A DNA stretch of 64,000 nucleotides from JAVJSD01 sp040219575. Lineage in GTDB: Bacteria; Planctomycetota; Planctomycetia; Pirellulales; Pirellulaceae. Made by a program: the position numbers and the translations under genes. Positions 1 through 9,439 of this stretch are shown piece by piece. Position 1 is the stretch's first letter, and each line of letters opens with the position of its first letter. The notes under the pieces were generated by a model. That model made no database searches, was not told the DNA's origin, and saw nothing but the letters and a program-made list of their open reading frames with translations. The stretch lies in contig JAVJSD010000099.1 of assembly GCA_040219575.1 (NCBI GenBank), positions 24,782 to 88,781 of the forward strand, written 5' to 3'.

Positions 1-3000
1 TTAGACAAGGAACGAGTTAACTCGACGAACTTCGTTGCGCACGCCATGCCGTCGTGAGGCACTTGATCAGCAGGCAGTGGATACTTCTTGATCGACTCAG
101 AAATCGAAATGTTTATCCTGTCCTCCATCTTGCCTCCGCAGAAGGTCCTAAGCCACAAAGTAAAGAATGTGCTCAAGCAGATCGCAAGAAGGTCTGGCCG
201 TGTCATTCCAATCACCACGACTTTGTTTGTGAAGATGCAGTTCGATGAGGCCAATGTGCAAATTGGGTACTTTGTGACCTTCGAGAATACGATTACATGT
301 TCGTGTTGTCGTACTGCCCGCATTTGCTCTGCTCGGTGGTTCCAGAACTGCCACCACCTATCGACGAGGCCCTTATAGCTTTTGAGAGCCTGTGCAGTCC
401 TCGTCGGTCTCACGACAAGATCTAAAAAACGAAATGCGGCCGGATACTCTTTTTCAATCTCATTCAACTGTTTGTCGGCTATGTCCAATGCGAAGCGGTT
501 GACCCTGGTCAATGCAGATGACGTGATGTCGTCGCCAGTAATGTATGGGCGCAGCAACGAGTGAGGTTCCGATGCAAGTTCGTCATACCATTCGTTAGAC
601 CGGTCGATGACGAATGCTAGGCCCTTGCTGTTGTTCACCCCTTCGAAACTGAGCATGGCGCAACGCAGCTTTTTAGGAACCCAAGCATCTTGTGGCTCGC
701 AGGTCAAACGAGCACCAATTCGGTCGCAGACTTCGCCATCCGCCAATGTCTCGCCCTTGTACGCACCGCGAAAGAAGCAGACGATTGCAACTACAACGTT
801 TGCTTTGCCTGGCCACGGCAGTTTCTTCGCTGAGTAAATAACGTCACCATGCTTCACGATTTCCCGTAGTCCCACTTTTATTGCGCTTCCCTCCGCAATA
901 TTCGTTGTGGCCAACATGCCGTAACAACCACTGGGTCGAATCAACTCGACGACCCGACGGTGGAAGATGACGCAAAGATCGATCTTCCCTGGAGATTGCC
1001 CCAGGATCATCTCCGCCTGCCATTGCATATGATCGCCGATCATGGACTTCCAGAGCCGGTTTCCCAAAAAGGGCGGATTACCCACTATCGCGTCGAAGCC
1101 CCCTGTTAGAGCGTCACCTCGGTCGAAAACTTCCGGGAATTCGATCGGCCAATGGAAGGGCGTCGGGCAATCGGCTTTCGAGAGGACCGCACGTGCAGAA
1201 GCTGCTTGGTCAGCGGGTTCGCCATCGCGGAAGTGGTCGAAGTGCTCGTGGAACGCAGCCTGAAGACGCGACTGCAACTGGTTCCTCCGGCCTCCGTCCC
1301 AATAGGCCGCCAGAATCACGTCGGCCAGATACTTCAATCGAACGGTTTGGCGTTGGACTTGGTTGAACATCGTCGCCTTGACCTCGATGTCGGCAACCGT
1401 GTTCGAGGGTCGTCGCTCGAGTTGCATTCGCTGGATGCGTGCCGCGGAAATGACGTTGCTGATGATTTGCGTCATGTTGCCGAATAGGGTGCTGCGAATG
1501 CTGTCCTCTTCCTTCAACGCGAACTGCTCCAATTGCCGGATTTCTGACAATCCGACGAGCGAGTCGCCTCGCCGTAGCGCGTGGTCGAGGAATGCGAAGG
1601 GTCGGTTCTTCGAGAGCGTCACCAGCCAAATCGACAGCTTCGCCAATTCGACCGCCAGCGGGTTTTTGTCGACGCCATACAGGCAGCGATCGGCGACCAA
1701 CCGCCGCGCGAGGATCAGTCGGTCGTCGAGATATCCCGGCAATGGCTCGCGATCTTCGATCGCTTCGACGACTTCGCCTTCGACGGTGATGACGAGCCCG
1801 GCGTCCTCGGCTAATCGCCAAGCTTCGACAAGGCGCTGCGCAAGATATCGACATGCTTCCACGAGGAATGCGCCCGATCCCATTGCCGGATCGCAGATTC
1901 TTAGGTCGAGCAGTTCGGCGGGCGTCTTGAGTTTCCACTCTTCACGTGGGAGTCCTTCGGCCGGCCCCATATAGACGATCGGTCCCATCGTCCTATCGAC
2001 GATCGTTTCGGTCAGTGATCGCGGCGTGTAGTGGGTGCCAGTTTCGCGACGGTCGGTACCTGGCACGACGGCGAAGACACCGCTCCGATAAACGAGCAAT
2101 GTCTCCCAACTGTCAGTCTGAATCAGGGGCGCGAATGGTAGCAAACGCCCCGCGAGGCCCTCATCTCCCCCGCAGGCCTGGATTAGTGCGACTTGATCGG
2201 CCTCTTCCCCACGGCTTTCGAGCGCCGTCTTAATTGCCGCCTTCGAGCGGCCGGTCAGATCGGCAATCTTCTTGGCCGCCGCGTCGGTCGTTCCCGCTGA
2301 GATCGCTTCGAGTTCGCGCACGGTGATCGTGGGTCGGCGAACCTTCTTCGAGCCGATCAGCACGACAGTGGGCTCAGGCAAGCCGGCAACCGTGTATTCG
2401 AGCAAGCCCTCGTAGACATGGCCGATCTGCTCGACATCGAGGGCGCGATACGACAAGAGCTGCGCACCGCCCTTGCGTTCGAGAACCTGCAGCGCGTCCA
2501 GCAGCAGCAGAACCGTGCGATTGTCGATCGGCAGCGGCGAGGCGGGAACTTCGCGGTACGACGATCCGACTGGACGACCTTCGAGAAAGGGAAACCGATC
2601 GGGGTCGAATACCGAGCCGCCAAGTGCTGGCATGCGCAAATTCTCGTGTTCGACCCCGCCGTAGACCATTCGGAATACTGAAAGCATACGCGACCAGGCA
2701 TCGTGACGGCGCTCCAGTACCTCCACGCCGTGCTGATCGGCGTCTTCGCGTAGGTGCGCCCGCAAGGTCGAAATCGCGTAATACTGGTCGTAGGTCGGAT
2801 CGCCGAGCAGCAGCAGGTCGCGTTCCTCAGCACAGAGGATGAAGACCAGCCGCATCATGACGGTGAGGCCGGCCTCGTAGAGGTGTTCAGGAGCGACGTC
2901 CTTCAACAGATCGCCGTTGCGGTCCTGGTCGGCCCGCCCCAGCGCTTGAATCAGAACTTCCACCGCCCGTCGGACCTGCTCGCCGAGCGTATCGGTCACC

Positions 3001-3692
3001 TCCTCTTGAAAAGCAAGCGACGCTTCGAAGAGTCGATCGAGCCGTCCGTCCTCGGGACCGAAGCAGCGGCGCACGCCCAGGAGCGAAACGAACGCCTTGA
3101 GCGTCACCGGCTCCTGCCACCAAATCCGAGCGAACCAGGATGCATAGCCCGAAGTGCTGCCGATAGGCGCGTTGACGAGCATCCATTGTTCGCCATTGGT
3201 GATCAGGCCGAGCCGAACGTCGCAGGCGCGGCAAAGCGATGTCATTCGTTCCGCTGGCGAGATGGGCAGACGGTCGCGTTTGGAAGGCTTTTCGAGATCG
3301 ATTCCCGGCGGATGAACAGCGATGAGCAAGCGGTAAACGCCGTCGTCCGTGCGAACGGCGAAGTCGGGTTTTTCCTCGGTGTCATGCTCGGGGGAGCGAT
3401 AGACGATCTGGTCGTCCAACTCATCCTGGGCGACCAGAACCTGATCCTCATATTCGAGAGCCTCGCGGATGACCATGTTCGTCCACGCTTCGTGCAGCTC
3501 ATCAAGCTGGACATCGTCATCATCAACGGCATCTCGCCACTCGTCGTAGGCCGCGCGGAGCCGCTGGCGACGCGGTGTTTCGATCTTGTCGAGGCCCTGC
3601 GGAAACGTCTCCTCCAGCACCTTCCCCGCGAGAAACGGACCGTAGATGTCGATCAATGAGAGCCATTCGGTCTGTTCGGCGATTCGCGGCAT
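1..3692 (-). CDS. drmMI: DrmMI-like adenine-specific DNA methyltransferase (3' end beyond window)
   Basis: I translated the minus strand from an ATG at 3692, two bases after the helicase stop; the frame stays open for 1230 codons to the window edge, so the C-terminus is missing. Visible motifs are the SAM-binding DPAMGSGAF (residues 601-609) and the catalytic NPPF of N6-adenine/N4-cytosine methyltransferases (872-875). Residues 1 to about 200 contain a stretch ending in LITNGEQWMLV that resembles the nuclease-like N-terminus of type IIG enzymes. Family knowledge: class 1 DISARM pairs such a methylase (DrmMI, about 1200 residues or more) with the SNF2 helicase DrmD, and the methylase marks host DNA. 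A stand-alone type IIG (BREX PglX-like) enzyme is the alternative; the DrmD neighbour favours DISARM. Confidence 0.85.
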   Translation of the reverse strand, partial: MPRIAEQTEWLSLIDIYGPFLAGKVLEETFPQGLDKIETPRRQRLRAAYDEWRDAVDDDDVQLDELHEAWTNMVIREALEYEDQVLVAQDELDDQIVYRSPEHDTEEKPDFAVRTDDGVYRLLIAVHPPGIDLEKPSKRDRLPISPAERMTSLCRACDVRLGLITNGEQWMLVNAPIGSTSGYASWFARIWWQEPVTLKAFVSLLGVRRCFGPEDGRLDRLFEASLAFQEEVTDTLGEQVRRAVEVLIQALGRADQDRNGDLLKDVAPEHLYEAGLTVMMRLVFILCAEERDLLLLGDPTYDQYYAISTLRAHLREDADQHGVEVLERRHDAWSRMLSVFRMVYGGVEHENLRMPALGGSVFDPDRFPFLEGRPVGSSYREVPASPLPIDNRTVLLLLDALQVLERKGGAQLLSYRALDVEQIGHVYEGLLEYTVAGLPEPTVVLIGSKKVRRPTITVRELEAISAGTTDAAAKKIADLTGRSKAAIKTALESRGEEADQVALIQACGGDEGLAGRLLPFAPLIQTDSWETLLVYRSGVFAVVPGTDRRETGTHYTPRSLTETIVDRTMGPIVYMGPAEGLPREEWKLKTPAELLDLRICDPAMGSGAFLVEACRYLAQRLVEAWRLAEDAGLVITVEGEVVEAIEDREPLPGYLDDRLILARRLVADRCLYGVDKNPLAVELAKLSIWLVTLSKNRPFAFLDHALRRGDSLVGLSEIRQLEQFALKEEDSIRSTLFGNMTQIISNVISAARIQRMQLERRPSNTVADIEVKATMFNQVQRQTVRLKYLADVILAAYWDGGRRNQLQSRLQAAFHEHFDHFRDGEPADQAASARAVLSKADCPTPFHWPIEFPEVFDRGDALTGGFDAIVGNPPFLGNRLWKSMIGDHMQWQAEMILGQSPGKIDLCVIFHRRVVELIRPSGCYGMLATTNIAEGSAIKVGLREIVKHGDVIYSAKKLPWPGKANVVVAIVCFFRGAYKGETLADGEVCDRIGARLTCEPQDAWVPKKLRCAMLSFEGVNNSKGLAFVIDRSNEWYDELASEPHSLLRPYITGDDITSSALTRVNRFALDIADKQLNEIEKEYPAAFRFLDLVVRPTRTAQALKSYKGLVDRWWQFWNHRAEQMRAVRQHEHVIVFSKVTKYPICTLASSNCIFTNKVVVIGMTRPDLLAICLSTFFTLWLRTFCGGKMEDRINISISESIKKYPLPADQVPHDGMACATKFVELTRSLS

Positions 3693-3694
3693 GA

Positions 3695-6600
3695 CTATCG
3701 GCCCCCCGCGAAGTTCTCGGGCACGATGAACTCGACAGCCACCGGAAATGTGCGGTCGGCCGGATCGGAATAGCGCTGTTGGATCGCCTCGGTCTCTCGC
3801 ACGCGCTCTTCCGGAATACGATCAAGGCGGGCGCGTAATGCGTCGTGGTCGCGGCGAAGCTGCTCGCGCTGGTCGGTCGGCCAGAGTTCCAGTTGAACGG
3901 CCTGCGGCGCTTTGCTCAATTCGGCTTCGATCATCGTCACCAAACCTTCGAGAACCTGGTTGAGGTCCTTTTCTTCCTGGTCACGTCGCCGGCTTAGCGT
4001 ATTGGTCAGGAATTCAAGACGCTCGCGCGATCGCGCCTCGACCGCCTTGAGAATCGACGCTTCCTGGTCGGAGAACCGTTTGCATAATTCCGCGAAGGTT
4101 CGCTCGTCCGGTTCGGCGGGGCTACCTGTGGCGATCAACTCCTCCAGTCTGCCCAATGTGCGGATGCGTGAAAAACCGTTCGACTTCAAGTCTCCGCCAG
4201 CGAGCGTCAGTTCCTCGTGAAGGCGATGGTGCCCTCCGCCGGTGATCACCAGGCGCGACCAAACAACGACCACCGGCTCATCGATCGAGCCTCCAGGTGC
4301 CGTGCGAACGGCCACGCGGCACAGATTCCTGCGGTCCTCGTGCGCCCAGACTTCGGCTCGAAGTAGGCGCAACGACATCTGAACCAACTTGTGTTGCAAG
4401 TGCGCCAAGACGACATCGTCCCGCCCCTGGGCAACTGAGTGGTCGAATGTGATTGGGCGTCTCGTGCCGGTATGCGGGTGCGGCAATCCACGCGTCGCTT
4501 GGTCCCAGGAACCAGTGAGCAGCGGAACGGCGAATGCTGTACCCTCTGGTATCCCTTCATTGACGATCGGTTGAAGAGACGGTTTCCCGGCGAGTTCCAA
4601 TGCGACGCCTACGGCTCGGGCGACGCGTTCGGGCGTGAGATTGTAGTTCTCCCTGGCTTCCAGTAGCCGTTCATGAAGCCGGGCGATCCTCTCCTGCAGT
4701 TTCCTCTCGGCGACGACGAACTTGCGGGCCTGCGTCGCTTTCTGCTCGGCATCTCGCGTATCCATTTCGATACGCATACCTAGCATCGCCTCCTCGATCT
4801 GCTGAGCGATGACGGACCCGACGCAACCGAGGTCTTGGCGGATCGCGTCCACTTTTCGCACGGCTCGCATCAAGAATTCGTGGTCGCCCTCGATGTCGCC
4901 TGGCTTTGCGGAAGTCGACGCGTCGATTTCGCCGCTTGCCGAGCCGACGGGGTGCCAGATGTAGACGGACTTCGCTTTCTGGCCGTGACGATCGATACGG
5001 CCATTGCGTTGTTCCATGACGTTCGGATTCCAAGGAATCTCGACGTGGATGAGGTAGTTGCAGAAATTCTGAAGATCGATCCCTTCGGACGCCGCATCGG
5101 TGGCGAGCAGGATTCGCACGGGCGAAATCGCCGGGAGGGCCTGGAACGCTGCTTTGATCTTCTCTCGTTCTTCCGGATCGGTCCCGCCGTGAAGCGTCAT
5201 CAGCCTCTCGCCGCCCCAACCGGATGACGCCAGTATTTCTGTCAGCCACGAATGGGTTGCTCGGTATTCGGTGAAAAGGATTACCCGCTTTTCGTTCGGC
5301 TGCCCGTCCGTCTTCAGATGCTCGTCGAGCCAGGCGAGAATCGCATCCGCCTTGGAATCGCGACGGTTCTTCGCCCTCTCAGCCCAGGCCGTTAGCCGTC
5401 CGAGAATCTCCTGCTGTTCACCGGTGAGCGCGGTGGACATTTCCGTCGCCGCCTCGACAGCCTGCTCTTCCGCCTCTTCGACTTGCGCGTCGCTCGCATA
5501 ATCCTCCTCGCTGCGAAGAATCGCAGTGCGGAGGATGCGTTCCTGCATCGATCGTTTTCCGCGTTTCGTGCTGCCGCGAGCCGCCGTGTCTCGATGTTTT
5601 GCGAGCGTCAGTGCAAAGGCCATCGGCGAGGAAAACAATCGCTTCTTGAGCAGCTTGTGAATGAACGACGCACCGAACTCCAACGCTGTTCCTTGGACCG
5701 ATGCAAGGCGACTCTTCGTATAGGATTCGAGGAGACCGTGGACCTCGCGTTCCTCTTCGCTGTACGCGACAGGCAGTGCCTTCAACTCGCGCTTCGGATA
5801 AATTGGTTCGCCATTCTCATCGACGAGATCGGTCTTGAGCCGGCGCACCATGACGCGTTGCAGTTGCTTCTCGTCCGGCATGACGCTCCGGGCGAAACGT
5901 TGATCGTCCAACAATTCCAAGAGCGACGTGAAGGATTCCTGATAACCGTTGTGCGGCGTCGCGCTGAGAAACAGCCGATGCTCGAAGTGGGGAGCGATCG
6001 CGCGAATCAAACGTGTGCGTTGGCTCGGCATCGCGTAGCGACTGGCGGCGGACGGGGCCACGTTGTGAGCCTCATCCACTACTAGAATATCGAACTTGCG
6101 AGGATAGGTGATGTGCGGCGGCAGCACGTCCTTGATCAATCGCAGCCCTTCGCCGCTCTTCGCCCAATCCATTGAAGCTATCAATCGGGGGAAGCTGGTC
6201 CACGGATTCGCATGGATGCCCCGTTCGCGACGCAGAGTCTTGATGTAGCTCGTGTCGACGATCCGGAACTCCAAACCGAACTTCTCGTGCATCTCCATCT
6301 TCCACTTCATTTGCAGAGATGCGGGGCAAACGATCAGCACCGTGCGGGCACGATGGCGTACAATCAACTCCTGAATGACGAGCCCCGCCTCGATCGTCTT
6401 GCCAAGTCCCACGTCGTCAGCGATGAGCAGATTGACGCGGGCCATATCGATGGCCCGCACGAGCGGGTCGAGTTGGTAATCCTGGATTTCGATGCCGCTG
6501 CGAAATGGCGACTGGAGCAGTGATCGATCGGCATGGGTCGTAGCACCCCAGCGAACCGCATCAAGGAACGCTTCGAGGCGCCCGCAAGAATCGTAGCCGT

Positions 6601-6832
6601 CCAGGATGGGCAGCCCAGCGGTATCCAGAACCCGAGCACCTGGCTCCAGTTCCCAAATGGCCGACAATGACTCGTCGAGGGCATCTTCGTCGAGCGAAGC
6701 AAGCGTGACGAGGTGTTGTCTGCTCGCTTCGAATCCGTCGCGCACCGCCGACTCCTGAACGTCCATCACGACCCATTGGCGACGACGGATTTCAACGAGT
6801 TGGCCTGGTTCAGGCGGTGCTGAAGCGGTCAT
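3695..6832 (-). CDS. drmD: DrmD-like SNF2-family helicase of DISARM
   Basis: A 1045-residue SF2/SNF2 (RapA-like) ATPase. Motif I is DDVGLGKTIEAG (about residue 140), motif II is VVDEAH, motif III is LSATPHNGY; the C-terminal lobe carries ATDAASEGIDLQ and the arginine-finger motif QRNGRIDRHGQ. A longer reading from 6880 would overlap the upstream nuclease by 47 bases; the ATG at 6832 follows that gene's TGA by one base, the usual coupling in this operon, so I chose it. In class 1 DISARM, DrmD is thought to translocate on or remodel incoming DNA together with the DrmAB complex. The methylase starts two bases downstream, so the two are surely co-translated. A RapA-type host helicase is unlikely because of the DNA-modification neighbours. 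Confidence 0.88.
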   Translation of the reverse strand: MTASAPPEPGQLVEIRRRQWVVMDVQESAVRDGFEASRQHLVTLASLDEDALDESLSAIWELEPGARVLDTAGLPILDGYDSCGRLEAFLDAVRWGATTHADRSLLQSPFRSGIEIQDYQLDPLVRAIDMARVNLLIADDVGLGKTIEAGLVIQELIVRHRARTVLIVCPASLQMKWKMEMHEKFGLEFRIVDTSYIKTLRRERGIHANPWTSFPRLIASMDWAKSGEGLRLIKDVLPPHITYPRKFDILVVDEAHNVAPSAASRYAMPSQRTRLIRAIAPHFEHRLFLSATPHNGYQESFTSLLELLDDQRFARSVMPDEKQLQRVMVRRLKTDLVDENGEPIYPKRELKALPVAYSEEEREVHGLLESYTKSRLASVQGTALEFGASFIHKLLKKRLFSSPMAFALTLAKHRDTAARGSTKRGKRSMQERILRTAILRSEEDYASDAQVEEAEEQAVEAATEMSTALTGEQQEILGRLTAWAERAKNRRDSKADAILAWLDEHLKTDGQPNEKRVILFTEYRATHSWLTEILASSGWGGERLMTLHGGTDPEEREKIKAAFQALPAISPVRILLATDAASEGIDLQNFCNYLIHVEIPWNPNVMEQRNGRIDRHGQKAKSVYIWHPVGSASGEIDASTSAKPGDIEGDHEFLMRAVRKVDAIRQDLGCVGSVIAQQIEEAMLGMRIEMDTRDAEQKATQARKFVVAERKLQERIARLHERLLEARENYNLTPERVARAVGVALELAGKPSLQPIVNEGIPEGTAFAVPLLTGSWDQATRGLPHPHTGTRRPITFDHSVAQGRDDVVLAHLQHKLVQMSLRLLRAEVWAHEDRRNLCRVAVRTAPGGSIDEPVVVVWSRLVITGGGHHRLHEELTLAGGDLKSNGFSRIRTLGRLEELIATGSPAEPDERTFAELCKRFSDQEASILKAVEARSRERLEFLTNTLSRRRDQEEKDLNQVLEGLVTMIEAELSKAPQAVQLELWPTDQREQLRRDHDALRARLDRIPEERVRETEAIQQRYSDPADRTFPVAVEFIVPENFAGGR

Positions 6833-6833
6833 T

Positions 6834-7298
6834 TCAATTCCTGTGGACCGAAGGATTCGATTGCCGTGTGCGCACCGCATCGACGATCCGTTTGACGGCG
6901 CGGCGATCAGGCGGCAAACAGTCGTGTTCCCATACCCGGATCACTCGCCAGCCGGCGCGCCGGAGCTTCGCGGACTGGCGTTGGTCTCGCTCGCGGTTCT
7001 CCGCGAGCTTCGGGAGCCAATAGTCTTGATTGGACTTGGGATAGGTTGCGTGCTTTGGGCACCCGTGCCAGAAGCATCCGTCTACGAAGACGGCGACGCG
7101 GGCGGAAACGAAGACGATATCGACTGCCACACCCTCCGTTCTGCGATGAAGCCGATACCGCAGTCCTTTCTCGAAGAGGCGCGAGCGCATCGCTATCTCT
7201 GCCGCCGAGTCCTTATTCGTGACCCGGCTCATGATCTGCGAACGGCTCATGGGCCCATCCGCTTGCTTCGTTTGCGCTCGACGGGTGTTCTTCGACAA
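6834..7298 (-). CDS. vsr: Vsr-type very short patch repair endonuclease
   Basis: A 154-residue protein with the Vsr signature: SRVTNKDSAAEIAMRSRLF near the N-terminus, then VDIVFVSARVAVFVDGCFWHGCP with the catalytic aspartate and zinc-binding Cys/His residues, and the NRERDQRQSAKLRRAGWRVIRVWEHD core at the C-terminus. Vsr nicks T:G mismatches formed when 5-methylcytosine deaminates, and is usually encoded beside the cytosine methylase it protects against. Here it sits 7 bases after the m5C methyltransferase gene and one base before the helicase start, so it is part of the same transcript. Its presence inside a DISARM-like operon is less usual and implies the cytosine methylase is active enough to be mutagenic. 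Confidence 0.92.
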   Translation of the reverse strand: MSKNTRRAQTKQADGPMSRSQIMSRVTNKDSAAEIAMRSRLFEKGLRYRLHRRTEGVAVDIVFVSARVAVFVDGCFWHGCPKHATYPKSNQDYWLPKLAENRERDQRQSAKLRRAGWRVIRVWEHDCLPPDRRAVKRIVDAVRTRQSNPSVHRN

Positions 7299-7305
7299 TT
7301 GATCC

Positions 7306-8400
7306 TCATCCGTATTCTGCGACGTGTTCCATGATTGCTTCGCCCAGCGCCTTGGCCAATTTCGGCGGAACTGCGTTGCCGATCATTCGGCCGATGGCCC
7401 TGCGATTCAGTTTCTTATCAGCGGGCCAAAACTCGTAGCTGCGTGGAAAGCTCTGGAAGAGCGAAGCCTCTCGCAATGTGATTGAGCGGTCCTGTTCTGG
7501 ATGTCCGAATCGACCATTTCCGATTCCAGTACACAATGTCGTCATCGTCGGTGCTGGCTTGTCCCACCACATGCGGCCGTAAATTGAGAAATATCGTTCT
7601 CCAGACTTCTTCTTGTGGCAGTCCAGTACGAGTTCGTCGGGCCAACTATGCCGGGTGCCTCCATTATGCGGCGTGGCGCGAATTCGCCTGAGGTTCGTGT
7701 CCGACAGTAGCGGCGCGCCGTGCAACCGGTCACTGACATCCTCTTCACCGGATTCCAACTCCGGCAAACTTCCGATCACGTCTCGAACGCGCCGCCATTG
7801 GCTCGGATAGGGATAGCGTCCCTCTGGAACGCTTATGGGGCCGAGTAGAGATGCGAGTAGGACGAGGCGTTTTCTCCCCTGCGGAACACCGTACTCTTGG
7901 CAATTGACGAATTGCCAATCAACCGAGTAATCCAGTTGCTCTAGCCGTTCGACGAACCGATCGAATACCTCCCGGCCTCGATCGGCCAGCTCCGGCACGT
8001 TCTCCATCGTGACCAATTCGGGCTGTATCCTGGTCACGAAGCGGCCGAAGTTATCGAGAAGACTCCACGCGCTGTGCTTCTCAATGCCGTTGGTGAGCTT
8101 GGAGAACGGTTGGCAAGGCGCGCAACCGGCGAGCAGTCGATACTTGTCCGGCGCGAACAGTTTTTCGATGGACTTGTATTGTTTTCTGCCGACATCCCAG
8201 GCAAAGAACTCCGTGCCGGGGTTATTGGTGACGTAGGCATGTTTCGCCTGCTCGTCGATGTCGATCCCCGCCTCGACCTTAATGCCGGCTTGAAGCAACC
8301 CGAATGTCAATCCGCCAGCGCCGCAAAAGAGGTCGACAGCGCTGACTGGACTTTCAGCGGTGATCGTCTCAAGGCGCTTTCGGGTCGATCGACTCAGCAT
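7306..8400 (-). CDS. dcm: DNA (cytosine-5-)-methyltransferase
   Basis: 364 residues with the ordered motifs of C5 methyltransferases: SAM-binding DLFCGAGGLTFG (motif I, about residue 24), catalytic GCAPCQPFS (motif IV, nucleophile Cys), TMENVPEL (motif VI), GRKRLVLLAS (motif VIII), then the target-recognition segment, KPAPTMTT and the C-terminal REASLFQSFP and IGNAVPP (motifs IX-X). It starts three bases after the HTH gene and is followed by vsr. It probably methylates the same host genome that the adenine methylase modifies. In class 2 DISARM the methylase (DrmMII) is of this kind; here both an adenine and a cytosine enzyme lie in one operon, which could mean a composite system or a solitary Dcm-Vsr pair captured upstream of DISARM. 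Confidence 0.95.
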   Translation of the reverse strand: MLSRSTRKRLETITAESPVSAVDLFCGAGGLTFGLLQAGIKVEAGIDIDEQAKHAYVTNNPGTEFFAWDVGRKQYKSIEKLFAPDKYRLLAGCAPCQPFSKLTNGIEKHSAWSLLDNFGRFVTRIQPELVTMENVPELADRGREVFDRFVERLEQLDYSVDWQFVNCQEYGVPQGRKRLVLLASLLGPISVPEGRYPYPSQWRRVRDVIGSLPELESGEEDVSDRLHGAPLLSDTNLRRIRATPHNGGTRHSWPDELVLDCHKKKSGERYFSIYGRMWWDKPAPTMTTLCTGIGNGRFGHPEQDRSITLREASLFQSFPRSYEFWPADKKLNRRAIGRMIGNAVPPKLAKALGEAIMEHVAEYG

Positions 8401-8403
8401 TTC

Positions 8404-8622
8404 TCAAGCTCCATCGTCTTGCTCGGTGTCACCTCCGCGAGGTGACTGTGGGTTCGCGCGAAGCCAGTCATCGACGGCGGACTTGTGAAACCGCCACTGC
8501 TTGCCGACTTTCTGTCCAGGAAACCCCCCTTGCTGAACGAGCTTGTAAAGCGTCGATTTCGAGACCTTCAAATAAACTGCCAACTCGTCGAGGCTCATTA
8601 CTTCGCCCGGAGTTTCGGCCAT
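8404..8622 (-). CDS. Excisionase-family helix-turn-helix DNA-binding protein
   Basis: A 72-residue protein of the HTH_17/MerR-like excisionase family: MSLDELAVYLKVSKSTLYKLVQQGGFPGQKVGKQWRF is the helix-turn-helix and wing that give the family its name, followed by an acidic tail. The ATG has a good ribosome site (AGGAG) in the short leader. It is the first gene of the defence operon, directly behind a strong promoter, so I infer that it is a local regulator of the methylase/helicase genes rather than an excisionase; a role in excision of a larger island cannot be excluded because no integrase lies next to it. Confidence 0.85.
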   Translation of the reverse strand: MAETPGEVMSLDELAVYLKVSKSTLYKLVQQGGFPGQKVGKQWRFHKSAVDDWLRANPQSPRGGDTEQDDGA

Positions 8623-8679
8623 GAAAACCGCTCCTCGGAAGAGGGGTTGCGCACGCCAACATAGCTGTTGCTGTCACCG

Positions 8680-8709
8680 ATTTTATCCGTTGTTGTCCGT
8701 TTTTGTCAA
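8680..8709 (-). promoter_or_regulatory. Near-consensus sigma-70 promoter of the DISARM-like operon
   Basis: On the minus strand TTGACA (8709-8704) and TAAAAT (8685-8680) are separated by 18 bases, and the transcript would begin about 50 bases before the ATG at 8622. The -35 and spacer lie inside the last codons of the upstream glycosyltransferase gene. This is the clearest host-type promoter in the window and means the defence genes can be expressed independently of the phage tail operon that points at them. Confidence 0.75.
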
Positions 8710-9435
8710 CGACCACCGTGACGACTGTTCCACGAGCAGTGTGGTTGAGTCGCCCGCCACCCACGGCGTCCGGTGGTTTGCCCGATACCATTCGGGCGTC
8801 CGCCCATTCTCTCCCTTCTCATAGCCGATGTTCTGGATGCGGCTGAGAATAGGGAAGACCTCGCGGCGGGTGCGGCGGTACTGGGAGCGGAACTGGCAGG
8901 TGAAGCATTTCCGGTTGCGGAAGCACCAGTTGACGATCAGCCAGGTTAAGCGAGATCGGTCAACCGCCCAGCCCCAAGGCGACCAAATGGGGCGGGTTTC
9001 GCAGTCGTGGGAACGGGCAGAAGGCGGCTTAGACTTCGGTTTGTTGTAGCCGGACGCCAGCAGGATTTGGCAGCCGTCCGATGATTTGACATCCGGGATC
9101 AGCAACTCCCGCACGGCCCAGTCGAAATAATGCAAGGCATCGGGGCTCGGAACGGTGTCGTCCTCCAGGTGAAGTGTCACGTCGGCGCGAAGCTTGAAGG
9201 CGCGGAACACGGCTTCATGAGTGTTTCTGTTCAGCCCGAGCCGTTTCTCGTTCACGACAAGACGCATCTCGCAGGCGTCCCACTGTCGGAACGCGGTGAT
9301 CACCTCGTCGTTGCCCGGCTCGACGTTCGGCAGTAGCAGCCAGTCGGCTATTCCGTCGCATTTCGCCAGCGCGGCCAACACTTCGCGGGTGTAGTCTGGG
9401 CGGCGGTAAGAGGTCATGGTGATCACGCGGAGCAT
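8683..9435 (-). CDS. Glycosyltransferase-like protein, last gene of tail-glycosylation cluster
   Basis: 250 residues beginning MLRVITMTSYRRPDYTREVL, the usual opening of GT-A fold family 2-like transferases. HLEDDTVPSPDALHYF around residue 95 supplies an acidic DxD-like nucleotide-sugar/metal site, and WSPWGWAVDRSRL matches the conserved aromatic acceptor loop seen in many short glycosyltransferases. It starts five bases after the methyltransferase stop, so it ends the six-gene modification operon. The C-terminal third is Arg/Trp rich and not recognisable. The substrate cannot be read from sequence; position suggests the phage poly-serine protein. Confidence 0.7.
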   Translation of the reverse strand: MLRVITMTSYRRPDYTREVLAALAKCDGIADWLLLPNVEPGNDEVITAFRQWDACEMRLVVNEKRLGLNRNTHEAVFRAFKLRADVTLHLEDDTVPSPDALHYFDWAVRELLIPDVKSSDGCQILLASGYNKPKSKPPSARSHDCETRPIWSPWGWAVDRSRLTWLIVNWCFRNRKCFTCQFRSQYRRTRREVFPILSRIQNIGYEKGENGRTPEWYRANHRTPWVAGDSTTLLVEQSSRWSLTKTDNNG

Positions 9436-9439
9436 ATCG

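Noticed and set aside
54..3659. Several plus-strand frames over the adenine methylase gene
   Set aside because: The minus strand encodes a continuous protein with DPAMGSGAF and NPPF motifs through the whole interval; the plus frames are shadows.
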